Source: Pasteurella oralis (GTDB lineage Bacteria; Pseudomonadota; Gammaproteobacteria; Enterobacterales; Pasteurellaceae). From it: 64,000 nucleotides of DNA. A model generated the notes under the pieces. The model had not been told where the DNA came from and did not search any database. It saw nothing but the letters and a program-made list of their open reading frames with translations. Position numbers and translations under genes: made by a program. The stretch lies in contig NZ_NXGB01000007.1 in the NCBI RefSeq assembly GCF_002850605.1, forward strand, positions 61,901-125,900, read 5' to 3'. Shown here one piece after another: positions 47,011 through 58,111 of this stretch. Each line of letters starts with the position of its first letter. The stretch's first letter is position 1.

Positions 47011-48012
47011 TCAGCTCAATTCTGCCATAAAACCCTGCGCTTTATTTACCATTTCTTTTGAGCCAATAAATAGAGGGACACGTTGATGTAATGCGCTTGG
47101 TTGGATATCTAAAATACGCTGGAACCCATCTGTGGCGAGCCCTCCTGCTTGCTCTGCAAGAAATGCCATTGGATTGCCCTCATAGAGTAGACGTAATTTA
47201 CCATTTGGATAATTTGTAGCACTTGGATAAATATAAATCCCGCCTTTCAACATGTTACGGTGAAAATCAGACACTAGCGAACCAATATAGCGTGAAGTAT
47301 AAGGACGCTGAGTCTGTTTATCTTCTTCTTGACAATACTTGATATATTTTTTTACACCAGCAGGGAATTTCAGATACTGTCCTTCGTTAATTGAATAAAT
47401 CTTGCCGTTTGGTGGAATTTGGATATTTTCATGGGAAAGACAGAACACTCCTAAAGAGGGATCATAAGTAAAACCATTTACGCCATTACCTGTGGTGTAC
47501 ACTAACATAGTGGAAGAACCATAAACAATATAGCCAGCGGCAACTTGACGATGTCCAGGTTGCATAAAATCTTCTAAGGTGACAGGTGTACCAATCGGCG
47601 AAATGCGACGATAAATCGAGAAAATTGTGCCCACTGCGACGTTGACATCAATATTTGATGATCCATCTAGCGGATCAGTAAGAATCACATATTTGGCATT
47701 GCGTCCGCGTTCAGTATCAAAGGCAACGAAGTTTTCTTCTTCCTCTGAAGCAAAGCCGGCGACTTCTTCACGGGCAATTAATGCGTTTTTCATCGTATTG
47801 TGAGCAAAAAGATCTAACTTCATTTGCGCTTCACCTTGCACATTTTCGATACCCGAGTTGCCAATAATATTATTAGTCAAACCTGCTTTATTGATATCAC
47901 GATGAATAACTTTTGCTACTAATCGAATAGATGACAAAATCCCACTAAGCTCTCCTTTTGCTTGAGGATATTCTGCTTGTTTTTCAACAATAAATTGACC
48001 CAACGTTTTCAT
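47011..48012 (-). CDS. fbp: Fructose-1,6-bisphosphatase class I
   Basis: A 333-residue gluconeogenic phosphatase (E. coli 332). Metal-binding acidic residues lie in [10 protein letters not shown] and in the signature [25 protein letters not shown]; the substrate loop GGIYIYPSA is present. It is divergent from mpl, as in E. coli. No frameshift or missing block is seen. Confidence 0.97.
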   Translation of the reverse strand: MKTLGQFIVEKQAEYPQAKGELSGILSSIRLVAKVIHRDINKAGLTNNIIGNSGIENVQGEAQMKLDLFAHNTMKNALIAREEVAGFASEEEENFVAFDTERGRNAKYVILTDPLDGSSNIDVNVAVGTIFSIYRRISPIGTPVTLEDFMQPGHRQVAAGYIVYGSSTMLVYTTGNGVNGFTYDPSLGVFCLSHENIQIPPNGKIYSINEGQYLKFPAGVKKYIKYCQEEDKQTQRPYTSRYIGSLVSDFHRNMLKGGIYIYPSATNYPNGKLRLLYEGNPMAFLAEQAGGLATDGFQRILDIQPSALHQRVPLFIGSKEMVNKAQGFMAELS

Positions 48013-48156
48013 ATTTTAATCCTTGTTGTTAATAAATTTTACTCATTTGATGAGTTAATTTATTATAACAACCTTAGGTTTTTCATAAAAAAGTCGAATG
48101 TTAACAATGTGATCTTCGACACACTTTTATGATAATTTTTTCATAGAGATAGAAAA

Positions 48157-49530
48157 ATGACAGCAAAACATATTCACATTTTAGGTATTTGTGGCACGTT
48201 TATGGGTGGCGTCGCAATCATTGCTAAACAACTTGGTTATAAAGTGACAGGTTCGGATACGAATGTTTACCCGCCGATGAGTACTTTTTTACGGGAAAGT
48301 GGGATTGAGATTATTCCTCACTTTGAAGCCTCACAATTACAACCTGCACCAGATATGGTTATTATTGGTAATGCGATGAAACGTGGGAATCCCTGTGTCG
48401 AGTATGTATTAGAACATAATTTGCCTTATACATCTGGACCACAGTGGCTGCATGATCATTTATTACGTGAGCGTTGGGTTTTAGCCGTATCAGGCACACA
48501 TGGTAAAACGACAACTACAGGCATGTTAAGTTGGATTCTTGATAAGTGCGGTTTAAAACCAGGCTTTTTAATTGGCGGAATTTCTGGCAATTTTGGCACT
48601 TCTGCACGTTTAGGAGAGAGTCACTATTTTGTGATTGAAGCCGATGAATATGATACAGCTTTCTTTGATAAACGTTCTAAGTTTGTACATTACAACCCGA
48701 AAACACTAATTATCAATAATATCGGGTTTGATCATGCAGATATTTTTGATGACTTAAAAGCCATTCAGCGTCAATTCCATCATATGATTCGCACAATTCC
48801 TGCTAGTGGTTGTGTACTTTCTGTTGCAGATGAGGTCAGTGTGAAAGCCACATTAGAAATGGGCTGTTGGTCTGAGCAACAATTTTTAGGTGAAGATCAG
48901 GCATGGTTTGCACAACGTCTTACGAATGATTGTACACAATTTGCTGTATTTTATCAGGGAGAAAAAGTGGCAGAAGTGCATTGGAATGTGGTTGGTCAGC
49001 ATAATATGCACAATGCATTGATGGCTATTGCAGCAGCACATCATGCTGGTGTAGCAATTCAAGAGGCTTGTGCAGCCCTTACGACCTTTATTAGCCCAAA
49101 ACGTCGTTTGGAAATGAAAGGTGAAGTCAATGGGGTGGCTGTATATGATGATTTTGCGCATCATCCTGCAGAAATTTTGGCAACATTGACCGCACTTCGC
49201 GATAAAGTCGGTGGGGGAGTACGTATTTTAGCTGTGTTAGAGCCACGCTCTAATACGATGAAGATGGGCGTGCATAAAGATGAGATTGCACCAGCATTAG
49301 GCAGAGCTGATAATGTCTTCTTGTTTCAACCTGAGAACATGGGCTGGGATGTTGTTGATATCGCGAATCAATGTGTACAACCTGTTATGTGGAATGTAAA
49401 CTTAGATAAATTAGTAGAGGCAATTGTTGCAGAAGCAAAACCATCAGATCATATTTTAGTGATGTCTAATGGTAGTTTTGGTGGTATTCATCAAAAATTG
49501 TTAGATAAACTTGCGCTAAAAAGTGAATGA
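48157..49530 (+). CDS. mpl: UDP-MurNAc:L-Ala-gamma-D-Glu-meso-DAP ligase (murein peptide recycling)
   Basis: A 457-residue Mur-ligase family enzyme that reattaches recycled murein tripeptide to UDP-MurNAc. The N-terminal Rossmann segment is ILGICGTFMGGVA, the ATP loop is SGTHGKTTTTGML, and the C-terminal VYDDFAHHPAEI is characteristic of Mpl and MurC. The length is typical of Mpl. Two uptake sequences lie inside (near 48545 and 49184). It is followed by two hairpins before the tRNA-fMet gene. Confidence 0.96.
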   Translation: MTAKHIHILGICGTFMGGVAIIAKQLGYKVTGSDTNVYPPMSTFLRESGIEIIPHFEASQLQPAPDMVIIGNAMKRGNPCVEYVLEHNLPYTSGPQWLHDHLLRERWVLAVSGTHGKTTTTGMLSWILDKCGLKPGFLIGGISGNFGTSARLGESHYFVIEADEYDTAFFDKRSKFVHYNPKTLIINNIGFDHADIFDDLKAIQRQFHHMIRTIPASGCVLSVADEVSVKATLEMGCWSEQQFLGEDQAWFAQRLTNDCTQFAVFYQGEKVAEVHWNVVGQHNMHNALMAIAAAHHAGVAIQEACAALTTFISPKRRLEMKGEVNGVAVYDDFAHHPAEILATLTALRDKVGGGVRILAVLEPRSNTMKMGVHKDEIAPALGRADNVFLFQPENMGWDVVDIANQCVQPVMWNVNLDKLVEAIVAEAKPSDHILVMSNGSFGGIHQKLLDKLALKSE

Positions 49531-49627
49531 TTTTTCAGTATGATGTGACACTTGTAGAATAACGCACAAATTCTACTTTAGGTGTTTGATACATATAAGA
49601 GTCAATGAGTTCGATATAACATGTTTG

Positions 49628-49656
49628 AAAGGGCAAATTTCTATTTGTCCTTTTTA
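49628..49656 (+). terminator. Likely mpl terminator
   Basis: AAAGGGCAAAT and ATTTGTCCTTT form a stem with one G-T pair around a TTCT loop, followed by TTATT. It lies about 100 bases after mpl. Confidence 0.75.
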
Positions 49657-49686
49657 TTGAGCAACGTTTATGTATGATGACTTCAT

Positions 49687-49721
49687 AAAAAAGCCGTTAG
49701 TTTCTGAACTAACGGCTTTTA
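49687..49721. terminator. Terminator between mpl and tRNA-fMet
   Basis: AAAAGCCGTTAGTT and AACTAACGGCTTTT form a long perfect stem with a short loop and T-rich ends on both strands. It probably ends the minus-strand tRNA transcript. Confidence 0.88.
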
Positions 49722-49728
49722 TCGAATT

Positions 49729-49805
<77 letters not shown>

Positions 49806-50045
49806 TCTGTGTAGGCGTAATATACTTGTTTCAAAATTTATTGCAATAAAAAAATGCGTTAAATCTGAGTGTTTGTTATAAAAATAAACGATATGCTTGT
49901 TTTTTATGCTTTATTGCATTGGTAGGGGATAATAGTTGGTGGGGAAAGTGGAAATAATATATGGCTTCGAGGCTATATTTTTGAGTGGATTTCTGATAGC
50001 GTATGCGCTTTTAGTTTAGTGATTATTATTTAGGAATAGAAATCC

Positions 50046-51146
50046 ATGATGTTTCAGCGCAAATCTTTAGTAAAAGTGACCGCACTTTTAGGTGCCATGC
50101 TGCTTGCGGCTTGTTCTTCCAATCCCAAAGGGACATCAACTGCCATTAATCAAGTTGATCCACAGCAGTTTGGTGCGAAGTATGCCGGACGAGAATATCA
50201 GCAGGCTATTCTCAATGCGGTACCAAATGTTGAAAATCAAAGTGCGGTGATTAATCAAGGTGATTTTTTAACGCAAGTGTCCAATGTCAGAAATTATTCC
50301 AATAAATTAACTAATCAGTTCGATCACCATTATGTAAAAGTGACTAATTGGGTATTGTCTGGTGGTGATGTTCGTAATTTATCCGATTTTGGGATCCAAA
50401 CTCACTTAATGAAAGGGTTTGATGGTTACCAGAATGTGTTGATGACTGGCTATTATTCACCTGTTATTCATGCCCGCCGTACACAACAAGGAAAATATAA
50501 TCAGCCAATTTATGCAATGCCAAAGCAAAAACGTTTTAGTCGTGCTCAAGTGTATGCTGGGGCGTTAGCGAAAAAAGGCTTAGAATTAGCATACAGTGAT
50601 TCAATGTTAGATAACTTTTTGTTAGGTGTACAAGGAAGTGGATATGTTGATTTTGGTGATGGTAATTTAACTTATTTCGCTTATGCGGGGCAAAATGGTT
50701 TTCCTTATACTAGTGTAGGTCGTTTATTAGTTGAAGATGGCGAGATTGAAAAAGAAAAAATGTCTATTCAAGCCATTCGTGATTGGGCAAAAGCAAATCC
50801 TTCTCGTTTACAAGCCTTGCTTGAGCGTAATGAGTCTTATGTCTTTTTTAAAAATGATCCTTATGGCAAAGTAAAAGGTGCTGCTGGTGTACCATTAGTA
50901 CCGATGGCTGCTGTTGCTGCTGATCGTAATGTCATTCCTTTGGGCAGTTTATTGCTAGTAGAAGTGCCACAAATTGATACTCATGGTCGTTGGACTGGTG
51001 AGCATAAGTTACATTTAATGGTTGCACTTGATGTGGGCGGCGCGGTAAAAGGTCACCATTTTGATTTGTATCGTGGGATAGGAGATGATGCTGGTCATAT
51101 TGCAGGCTTATCAAAACATTATGGTCGAGTATGGGTATTACAATAA
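50046..51146 (+). CDS. mltA: Membrane-bound lytic murein transglycosylase A
   Basis: A 366-residue outer-membrane lipoprotein with lipobox LLAAC (Cys23). The MltA domain and the C-terminal 3D domain are present. The latter has ALDVGGAVKGHHFDLYRG, in which the second Asp is the expected catalytic acid. It cleaves murein glycan strands to anhydro-muropeptides. Two uptake sequences lie in the first 200 bases. The stop codon overlaps the start of tcdA by one base (TAATG). Confidence 0.94.
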   Translation: MMFQRKSLVKVTALLGAMLLAACSSNPKGTSTAINQVDPQQFGAKYAGREYQQAILNAVPNVENQSAVINQGDFLTQVSNVRNYSNKLTNQFDHHYVKVTNWVLSGGDVRNLSDFGIQTHLMKGFDGYQNVLMTGYYSPVIHARRTQQGKYNQPIYAMPKQKRFSRAQVYAGALAKKGLELAYSDSMLDNFLLGVQGSGYVDFGDGNLTYFAYAGQNGFPYTSVGRLLVEDGEIEKEKMSIQAIRDWAKANPSRLQALLERNESYVFFKNDPYGKVKGAAGVPLVPMAAVAADRNVIPLGSLLLVEVPQIDTHGRWTGEHKLHLMVALDVGGAVKGHHFDLYRGIGDDAGHIAGLSKHYGRVWVLQ

Positions 51147-51907
51147 TGGAACGCTTAGATAATTACGAGCAACGTTTTGCTGGAATTGGACGGTTATATG
51201 GTACAGATGCATTGACTCGTTTAAGATATTCTCATGTTTGTGTTATCGGTATTGGCGGTGTTGGTTCTTGGTGCGTAGAGGCTTTAGCCCGCTCTGGAAT
51301 TGGTAAGCTGACATTAATTGATATGGATGATATTTGTGTCACGAATATTAACCGCCAAATTCATGCTTTATCAGGTAATGTAGGTAAACTAAAAACAGAA
51401 GTGATGAAGGCACGTGTGACGTTGATTAACCCGGAATGTGAAGTGGATATTATCGATGACTTTATTTGTGACGAAAATTTAGTGGATTATTTATCTCGCG
51501 GCTATGATTACGTGATCGATGCAATTGATAGCGTAAGAACAAAAGCGGCTTTAATCGCTTATTGTAAAAGGCAGAAAATAAAAGTGATTACAATTGGTGG
51601 GGCGGGGGGACAAACGGATCCAACACAAATTCAAATTGCTGATTTAAGTAAGACTATTCAAGATCCGCTAGCTGCAAAAGTACGCTCTGTGTTGCGTAAA
51701 GAATATCATTTTAGCCAAAATCCAAAGCGTAAGTTTGGTATTGATTGTGTTTTTTCTACTCAACCACTCATTTTTCCGCAAGTTGCAGATAGTTGTGATA
51801 CTTCTGCCACAATGAATTGTGCGAACGGGTTTGGTGCGGCTACCATGATCACAGCAAGCTTTGGTTTTTTTGCTGTTTCTCGTGTCATTGATAAACTATT
51901 ACGTTAG
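51146..51907 (+). CDS. tcdA: tRNA threonylcarbamoyladenosine dehydratase (TcdA/CsdL)
   Basis: A 253-residue E1-like enzyme that dehydrates t6A to its cyclic form in tRNAs. The nucleotide loop is VIGIGGVGSWCVEALARSG, with the conserved NRQIHAL after it and Cys in the adenylation region (DCVFST, DSCDTSATM). The start overlaps the mltA stop, so translation is coupled; the mltA-tcdA neighbourhood is also seen in enterobacteria. A hairpin terminator follows. Confidence 0.93.
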   Translation: MERLDNYEQRFAGIGRLYGTDALTRLRYSHVCVIGIGGVGSWCVEALARSGIGKLTLIDMDDICVTNINRQIHALSGNVGKLKTEVMKARVTLINPECEVDIIDDFICDENLVDYLSRGYDYVIDAIDSVRTKAALIAYCKRQKIKVITIGGAGGQTDPTQIQIADLSKTIQDPLAAKVRSVLRKEYHFSQNPKRKFGIDCVFSTQPLIFPQVADSCDTSATMNCANGFGAATMITASFGFFAVSRVIDKLLR

Positions 51908-51926
51908 CTTTATATCTCGTTAAAAT

Positions 51927-51950
51927 AAGCGAATAGCCATTCGCTTTTTT
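51927..51950 (+). terminator. Terminator after tcdA
   Basis: AAGCGAAT and ATTCGCTT form an 8-bp stem with an AGCC loop, followed by TTTT. Confidence 0.82.
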
Positions 51951-52053
51951 GATAGAAACTTATTTTTCATATAAAAAAAAGATAGCAATTTGTGAGAAAA
52001 GAGAGTAGTCTAAGACGACTTTTTGATAACTATTCTTAACTAAGGAATTGTAT

Positions 52054-53136
52054 ATGCGCCTTTTACCAAAAAACTTGCAGAAAACCGCGTTAGCTGTTGC
52101 ATTAGCTTCATTTTCTTGTGTAGTCAGTGCAAATGTTGTCACTTCAATTAAGCCATTAGGTTTTATCGCTTCTTCGATTGCAGATGGTGTAACTGATACA
52201 GAAGTGCTGGTACCAACAGGCGCTTCACCACATGACTATAGCTTAAAACCTTCAGATATTCAGAAGTTACAATCTGCAGAGTTAATTGTTTGGATTGGTG
52301 AAGATATTGATGCTTTCCTTGATAAAACTTTGCGTCCAATGCCGTTTAAAAAAGTACTTAGTATCGCTGATTTTGCTGAAATTGGTCCTTTTTTAGAAGG
52401 TGAGGCACATGACCACGATCACAAACATGGCCACGATCATAAACATGGCCACGATCATAAACATGGTCACGATCACAAACATGGTCACGATCACAAACAT
52501 GACCACGATCACAAACACGCCCATGAACATAAACATGACCATGAACATAAACATGACTATGAACATAAGCATGACCACAAGCACAATCATGACAACGCTC
52601 ATGCACATGATCATGACCATAGCACTAATTGGCATCTATGGTATTCACCAGAGATAAGTAAAATTGTTGCTTCTCGCTTAGCGACGCGTTTAACAGAGCT
52701 TTATCCAGAGAAAAAAGATAAAATTGTGCAAAATTTAGCAGAATTTAACCGCACTTTAGCCGCTCAAAATGAAAAAATTAAGCAACAGCTTGCACCTGTA
52801 AAAGATAAAGGATTTTATGTTTTCCATGACGCTTATAGCTATTTCAACAATACTTATGGGTTGAAGCAAACTGGTTATTTCACAATTAATCCATTAGTGG
52901 CGCCAGGGGCGAAAACACTAGCTAAGATTAAAGCAGAAATTAAAGAGCATAAGGTGAATTGCTTATTTGCAGAGCCTCAATTTACACCGAAAGTGATTGA
53001 AGGTTTGAGTAAAGGAACGGGGGTACATGTTGGACGTTTAGATCCAATGGGTGATGCAGTAAGTTTAGGGATGAATTCTTATGCCAATTTCTTACAATAT
53101 ACTGCTGACAGTTATTTTTCTTGTTTGAGTAAGTAA
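52054..53136 (+). CDS. znuA: Zinc ABC transporter periplasmic binding protein ZnuA, His-rich
   Basis: A 360-residue cluster A-I binding protein with a signal peptide ending VVSANVVTS. Zinc ligands are the His in GASPHDYSLKPSD, in NWHLWYSPE and in VFHDAYSYF, with an acidic residue in LFAEPQF. Residues about 119-189 form a very His-rich loop (34 His in 71 residues). It resembles H. influenzae Pzp1. The ATG at 52054 is preceded by TAAGGAA. znuB and znuC are not adjacent, as in Haemophilus. I found no clear Zur palindrome upstream. Confidence 0.95.
   Translation: MRLLPKNLQKTALAVALASFSCVVSANVVTSIKPLGFIASSIADGVTDTEVLVPTGASPHDYSLKPSDIQKLQSAELIVWIGEDIDAFLDKTLRPMPFKKVLSIADFAEIGPFLEGEAHDHDHKHGHDHKHGHDHKHGHDHKHGHDHKHDHDHKHAHEHKHDHEHKHDYEHKHDHKHNHDNAHAHDHDHSTNWHLWYSPEISKIVASRLATRLTELYPEKKDKIVQNLAEFNRTLAAQNEKIKQQLAPVKDKGFYVFHDAYSYFNNTYGLKQTGYFTINPLVAPGAKTLAKIKAEIKEHKVNCLFAEPQFTPKVIEGLSKGTGVHVGRLDPMGDAVSLGMNSYANFLQYTADSYFSCLSK
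52408..52620 (+). repeat. In-frame tandem repeat coding the ZnuA His-rich loop
   Basis: An 18-base unit coding HDHKHG occurs in about five near-identical copies, then decays into HEHKHD and irregular versions. The 71 codons carry 34 His, mostly alternating with Asp, Lys or Gly. The regular head and degenerate tail suggest recent expansion at the 5' end of the array. Confidence 0.92.
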
Positions 53137-53235
53137 AGTGCGGTCGATTTTTCAAGAATTTCATCAGGATCTTTGTTGATATTAATTTATTTAGTCAAGA
53201 TCACCTTTTTACATTTGTGATAGATAAGAAAGTGA

Positions 53236-53262
53236 GGGCTTCAATATCTGATTGAAGCCCTT
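53236..53262. terminator. Bidirectional terminator between znuA and the acyl-CoA ligase gene
   Basis: GGGCTTCAAT at 53236-53245 and ATTGAAGCCC at 53251-53260 form a perfect 10-bp stem with a 5-base loop, followed by TTTG on the plus strand. An uptake sequence lies 100 bases upstream, at 53138. Confidence 0.82.
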
Positions 53263-53274
53263 TGTTTAGCTAAT

Positions 53275-55095
53275 TTAATCTTTTTTATGTGTATATTCTT
53301 TGTACATTGCTTCAATTTGAGTCTTGTAACGTTCTACAATGACTTTACGACGCAGTTTAAGTGTAGGAGTAATTTCTTCCATCTTTGTTGTAAATGCTTG
53401 TGGTAATAAAGTGAATTTTTTAATTTGTTCAAAGCTTGGTAATTCTTTTTGTAATTCATTAATTCGTTGTTCAAACATTTGAATAATTTCAGAATGTTTG
53501 ATCAATTCCATACGATCATGATATTTGATATTAAGCTGTTTTGCGTATTCTTCAAGACTAGTAAAACAAGGTACAATTAAAGCAGAAACATATTTTTTGG
53601 CATCTGCAATCACAGCAATTTGTTCAATGAACTTATCTTTACCAACTTTAGTTTCAATATATTGCGGTGCAATATATTTACCATTCGACGTTTTCATCAG
53701 CTCTTTAATACGATCAGTGATATACAAATTGCCATGTTCATCAATTTCACCCGCATCACCTGTTTTTAAGAAACCATCTTCAGTAAAACTTTCAGCGGTT
53801 TCCTGTGGCTTTTTATAATAACCACGCATAACCATACCACCGCGTACTAAAATTTCGTTATCCTCGCCAATTTTTACTTCTGCACCAGACATTAATGTAC
53901 CAATAGAATTAGGCTCAAAATGATCATCTTCCCAGCAAGAAACTGTCGCTGTCGTTTCTGTCATTCCATAGCCTAATTTAATGTTAATACCTATGCTGTG
54001 GAAAAATAAACCAATAGTAGGCTCTAATTTAGCACCACCACATGGCATCATGCGAATACGGCCGCCCAATAATTGACGTAATTTAGAAAGTACAAGTTTG
54101 TCAGCCAGTGCATATTGTTTACGCAATAAAAAAGGAATTGGTTTTTTCTGCATGGCCAATTGAAAGCGCTTTTGTCCAATAAAAATTGCCCAATTGAAAA
54201 TTGCACGACGCAAAAAAGGAGCTTTTTGTACTTTATCCCAAACAGCAGTATAAATTTTTTCATAAAAACGTGGTACGGCACACATTAATGTTGGGCGAAT
54301 TTCAGTTAATGCTTCGCGTACCTGATTAGTATCTTCCAGATAACAATTGACTGCACCACGATGTAGTACATAAGCAACCCAAGCGCGTTCAAAAATATGT
54401 GAGAAAGGTAAAAATGACAGTGATACATCATATTGGCTAACATTAAAAGTGGCGAAGGCAGTATCATGGGCTTGTAGTTGATGGGCAAGGTTTGCATAAT
54501 CAAGCATAACACCTTTAGGTTCGCCAGTTGTGCCTGACGTATAAATTAGAGTAAACAAGTCATCTAATTTTTTATGTTCAAGGCGTTCTTGTAATAAGGA
54601 TTGTTGTACGTTATTACCTTCAGCAATAAATGTTGGCCAGTGGCAGGCTTTAACATTATTTTGCAAATCAATATTTTCTTTCATTGCGACAATTTTTTGC
54701 AGCTGAGGACAATTTTCTAATATCTCTAGCGTACAATTGTACTCTTCTTGATCACCAACAAAGAGAATTTTTACATCAGCATTATTAAGGATATATTCTA
54801 CTTGTTTTGCTGCACTCGTCGCATAAATAGGAACTACTACGGCGCGTGTTTGCATAGTGCCAATATCAGTAATCGTCCAACGAGGCATGTTATGAGCAAA
54901 GATAGCCACTTTATCTTGTACATTAATATTATTCGCCAATAATGCATAGGAGAGTGCATCAATATGTTGTTGGAATTGCTGCCAGCTTATATCTTGCCAG
55001 CCTGCATGATCACGATAACGTAGTGCCGGTTCATTTGATAAATGTATTGCTTGTTCACGGATGCGGTTTACAAAATGTAAGTTCAATTTATCCAT
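53275..55095 (-). CDS. Long-chain fatty acid-CoA ligase (AMP-forming)
   Basis: A 606-residue ANL-superfamily enzyme. The P-loop-like motif is [15 protein letters not shown] near residue 187, the acyl motif is [15 protein letters not shown], and the C-terminal hinge is [35 protein letters not shown]. It activates fatty acids to acyl-CoA. The length and the [10 protein letters not shown] block place it with the FAA15-like bacterial ligases, one of which Haemophilus also has, rather than classical FadD. It stands alone with its own terminator. Confidence 0.9.
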   Translation of the reverse strand: MDKLNLHFVNRIREQAIHLSNEPALRYRDHAGWQDISWQQFQQHIDALSYALLANNINVQDKVAIFAHNMPRWTITDIGTMQTRAVVVPIYATSAAKQVEYILNNADVKILFVGDQEEYNCTLEILENCPQLQKIVAMKENIDLQNNVKACHWPTFIAEGNNVQQSLLQERLEHKKLDDLFTLIYTSGTTGEPKGVMLDYANLAHQLQAHDTAFATFNVSQYDVSLSFLPFSHIFERAWVAYVLHRGAVNCYLEDTNQVREALTEIRPTLMCAVPRFYEKIYTAVWDKVQKAPFLRRAIFNWAIFIGQKRFQLAMQKKPIPFLLRKQYALADKLVLSKLRQLLGGRIRMMPCGGAKLEPTIGLFFHSIGINIKLGYGMTETTATVSCWEDDHFEPNSIGTLMSGAEVKIGEDNEILVRGGMVMRGYYKKPQETAESFTEDGFLKTGDAGEIDEHGNLYITDRIKELMKTSNGKYIAPQYIETKVGKDKFIEQIAVIADAKKYVSALIVPCFTSLEEYAKQLNIKYHDRMELIKHSEIIQMFEQRINELQKELPSFEQIKKFTLLPQAFTTKMEEITPTLKLRRKVIVERYKTQIEAMYKEYTHKKD

Positions 55096-55343
55096 AGTAT
55101 CCTTGATTCATTATAATGATAATTAACTGTATTAGCTTACACTTGTTCGCCTAAATAGACTAGTTATTTTTATTGAAATTGTGATGAAATTTACGTAAGT
55201 TTAACGATGATATTGATATCATAATCCTGTGATAAGCGATCATTTTGTGATTAATGTTTTGTATTTTATCAAAGATCATATAGGATGGGATTGAGTCAAT
55301 TATTTTAGACTCATTCTGTTCATTGAAAATACAGGAGCTAGGG

Positions 55344-55475
55344 ATGAAAAAATTAGTCGCTATTTTCTTATCAATTATATTTGCGTGTACTCTAACGGCT
55401 TGTGAAACCACTAAAGGTGTTGGTAAAGATATTCAGAAAGCTGGTGCTAAATTAGAGCAAGCAGCGAGTAAGTAG
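55344..55475 (+). CDS. Entericidin-like small lipoprotein
   Basis: A 43-residue protein with signal peptide MKKLVAIFLSIIFACTLTAC, lipobox LTAC (Cys20) and the entericidin core ETTKGVGKDIQKAGAKLEQAASK. In E. coli the EcnA/EcnB pair of such lipoproteins was described as antidote and toxin linked to stationary-phase lysis. Only one gene is present here. AGGAG lies six bases before the ATG, and a terminator follows 90 bases after the stop. The gene is easily missed because of its size. Confidence 0.88.
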   Translation: MKKLVAIFLSIIFACTLTACETTKGVGKDIQKAGAKLEQAASK

Positions 55476-55565
55476 TTTACTTTGCAACAGCATAATCTAA
55501 TTATTATCCAAAAAGAGGTAGTATTTGCTAAGTGAGTAATATGTGATTATGCAAAGATTAATTGT

Positions 55566-55600
55566 AAGCTGAATTTTCAATTGGGAATTCAGCTTTTTAT
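55566..55600 (+). terminator. Terminator after the entericidin-like gene
   Basis: AAGCTGAATT and AATTCAGCTT form a 10-bp stem with a 10-base loop, followed by TTTAT. Confidence 0.78.
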
Positions 55601-55629
55601 TGCTTTCTCATAATTAAATATAGATAAAA

Positions 55630-55660
55630 AAATAGCCTCTTGCAGAGCAAGAGGCTATAT
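55630..55660 (-). terminator. Terminator after gapA
   Basis: On the minus strand ATAGCCTCTTG and CAAGAGGCTAT form an 11-bp stem with a 5-base loop, followed by seven T. It lies 20 bases beyond the gapA stop. Confidence 0.9.
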
Positions 55661-55678
55661 GAAAGTAAATAAAGGTAA

Positions 55679-56719
<1,041 letters not shown>

Positions 56720-56836
56720 TTACATAGAACAAAAATGGAGTGATTCCCTTTTGTTTTTTGTCGCGGGAGATTATAGCACGGTTTTTTTTTAGTTGTGAAA
56801 CCAGACTACAGGGAAAACAATAACAGATAAACTTTT

Positions 56837-56852
56837 TGTGATCTATGTCAAA
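56837..56852. promoter_or_regulatory. CRP-like site between gapA and msrB
   Basis: TGTGATCTATGTCAAA has a perfect TGTGA half and a TCAAA half with one change from TCACA. It lies about 155 bases before gapA (minus) and 80 bases before msrB (plus). Confidence 0.4.
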
Positions 56853-56930
56853 ATAATAAAAAATGTGACTTGTGAAAAATTACTCGATTTTTTAAAACAG
56901 ATCATAAGATAATTTTTATTAGGAAAGAAA

Positions 56931-57323
56931 ATGAAAAAAAGAGAAGAAATGACAGATATCCAAGTACATGTCTGTTTAAACCAAGGTACTGAACATCCTT
57001 TTACTGGTAAATTATTAAATCAACAGAAAAAAGGCTTGTATCGCTGTGTGGTCTGCCATTCACCATTGTTTATTTCAGATACAAAATTTGATGCGGGTTG
57101 TGGTTGGCCTAGCTTTTTTGAAGCAATATCCCCTGACGCAATTCGTTATTTAGATGATTACAAATTATCACGTCCACGTGTGGAAATTCGCTGTGGAAAA
57201 TGTGATTCACACCTAGGTCACGTATTTGAAGATGGACCCGCTCCAACAGGTTTACGTTATTGCGTGAATTCAGTTTCTATGGCATTTGAAGATTTAATAA
57301 CAGGTGAAATCATAGAGGGATAA
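56931..57323 (+). CDS. msrB: Methionine-(R)-sulfoxide reductase MsrB
   Basis: A 130-residue stand-alone MsrB that reduces the R form of methionine sulfoxide. Zinc-binding CxxC pairs are in CVVCHS and CGKCDS, the signature is CGWPSFFEAI, and the catalytic Cys is in RYCVNSVSM. The ATG at 56931 has AGGAAAG nearby; a second ATG six codons later (MTDIQVHVC) is possible. It is a separate gene here, not fused to MsrA as in some Pasteurellaceae. Confidence 0.93.
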   Translation: MKKREEMTDIQVHVCLNQGTEHPFTGKLLNQQKKGLYRCVVCHSPLFISDTKFDAGCGWPSFFEAISPDAIRYLDDYKLSRPRVEIRCGKCDSHLGHVFEDGPAPTGLRYCVNSVSMAFEDLITGEIIEG

Positions 57324-57422
57324 AATTTTCTGAAAAATGACCGCGCTTTGCTATTTTTAGCTGATTTTACATAGATTTCTCGGCATAATAGATAACATCA
57401 TTTCATTTAAAAGGGACGGGTT

Positions 57423-58049
57423 ATGGCACAAGGTAATTTATATATTCTTTCGGCACCAAGTGGCGCGGGAAAATCTTCATTAATTTCAGCGTTATTACAA
57501 CAACAGCAAAATAATAAAATGATGGTGTCAATTTCTCATACAACTAGACAACCTCGTCCAGGTGAGAGTCATGGAGTACATTATTATTTTGTATCTGTAG
57601 AAGAGTTTGAGTCATTAATCAAACAAGATTTGTTTCTTGAGTACGCAAACGTATTTGGTGGCAATTACTATGGAACGTCTTTACTCGCTATTGAAGAAAA
57701 TCTTGCGCAAGGTATTGACGTTTTTTTAGATATTGATTGGCAAGGTGCACAGCAAATTCGCCAGAAAGTGCCTAGTGTAAAAAGCATCTTTATTCTACCG
57801 CCTTCCTTAACAGAATTAGAACAGCGGCTGATTGGGCGTGGTCAAGATAGTCAAGAAGTCATAGCAACAAGGATGTCAAAAGCAATTGAGGAAATTTCCC
57901 ACTATAACGAGTATGATTATGTGATCGTTAATGATGTGTTTGAGCAAGCGTTAGCTGACTTACAGGCGATTTTGCGAGCAGAGCGTTTAACGCTATCTTA
58001 TCAAGAAAAACAAAATCAGCAGTTAATCGAACAATTACTAGCAAAATAA
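57423..58049 (+). CDS. gmk: Guanylate kinase
   Basis: A 208-residue kinase that converts GMP to GDP. The P-loop is SGAGKSSL near residue 13, the GMP-binding segment is [11 protein letters not shown], and [11 protein letters not shown] and the lid region [14 protein letters not shown] are typical. It is the first gene of gmk-rpoZ-spoT-recG and follows msrB by 99 bases. A degenerate uptake sequence (GACCGCGCTTT) lies in that gap. Confidence 0.97.
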   Translation: MAQGNLYILSAPSGAGKSSLISALLQQQQNNKMMVSISHTTRQPRPGESHGVHYYFVSVEEFESLIKQDLFLEYANVFGGNYYGTSLLAIEENLAQGIDVFLDIDWQGAQQIRQKVPSVKSIFILPPSLTELEQRLIGRGQDSQEVIATRMSKAIEEISHYNEYDYVIVNDVFEQALADLQAILRAERLTLSYQEKQNQQLIEQLLAK

Positions 58050-58111
58050 GCTTCATTTTAGTATTATATTAGCCCTTTTTTAAAATTTTTGAATAAGAGA
58101 TGGAGTAATAT

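Noticed and set aside
52408..52620. CRISPR-like repeat array
   Set aside because: The repeats are contiguous 18-base coding units without spacers and stay in the znuA frame.
52358..52657. Long open frames on both strands through the His-rich region of znuA
   Set aside because: They are by-products of the low-complexity repeat; their translations are monotonous (Met/Ile/Val or His/Val/Cys/Asp) and lack start signals.
55160..55411. An 83-codon minus-strand frame covering the entericidin-like gene
   Set aside because: The plus-strand small lipoprotein has a ribosome site, lipobox and family core; the opposite frame has none of these.
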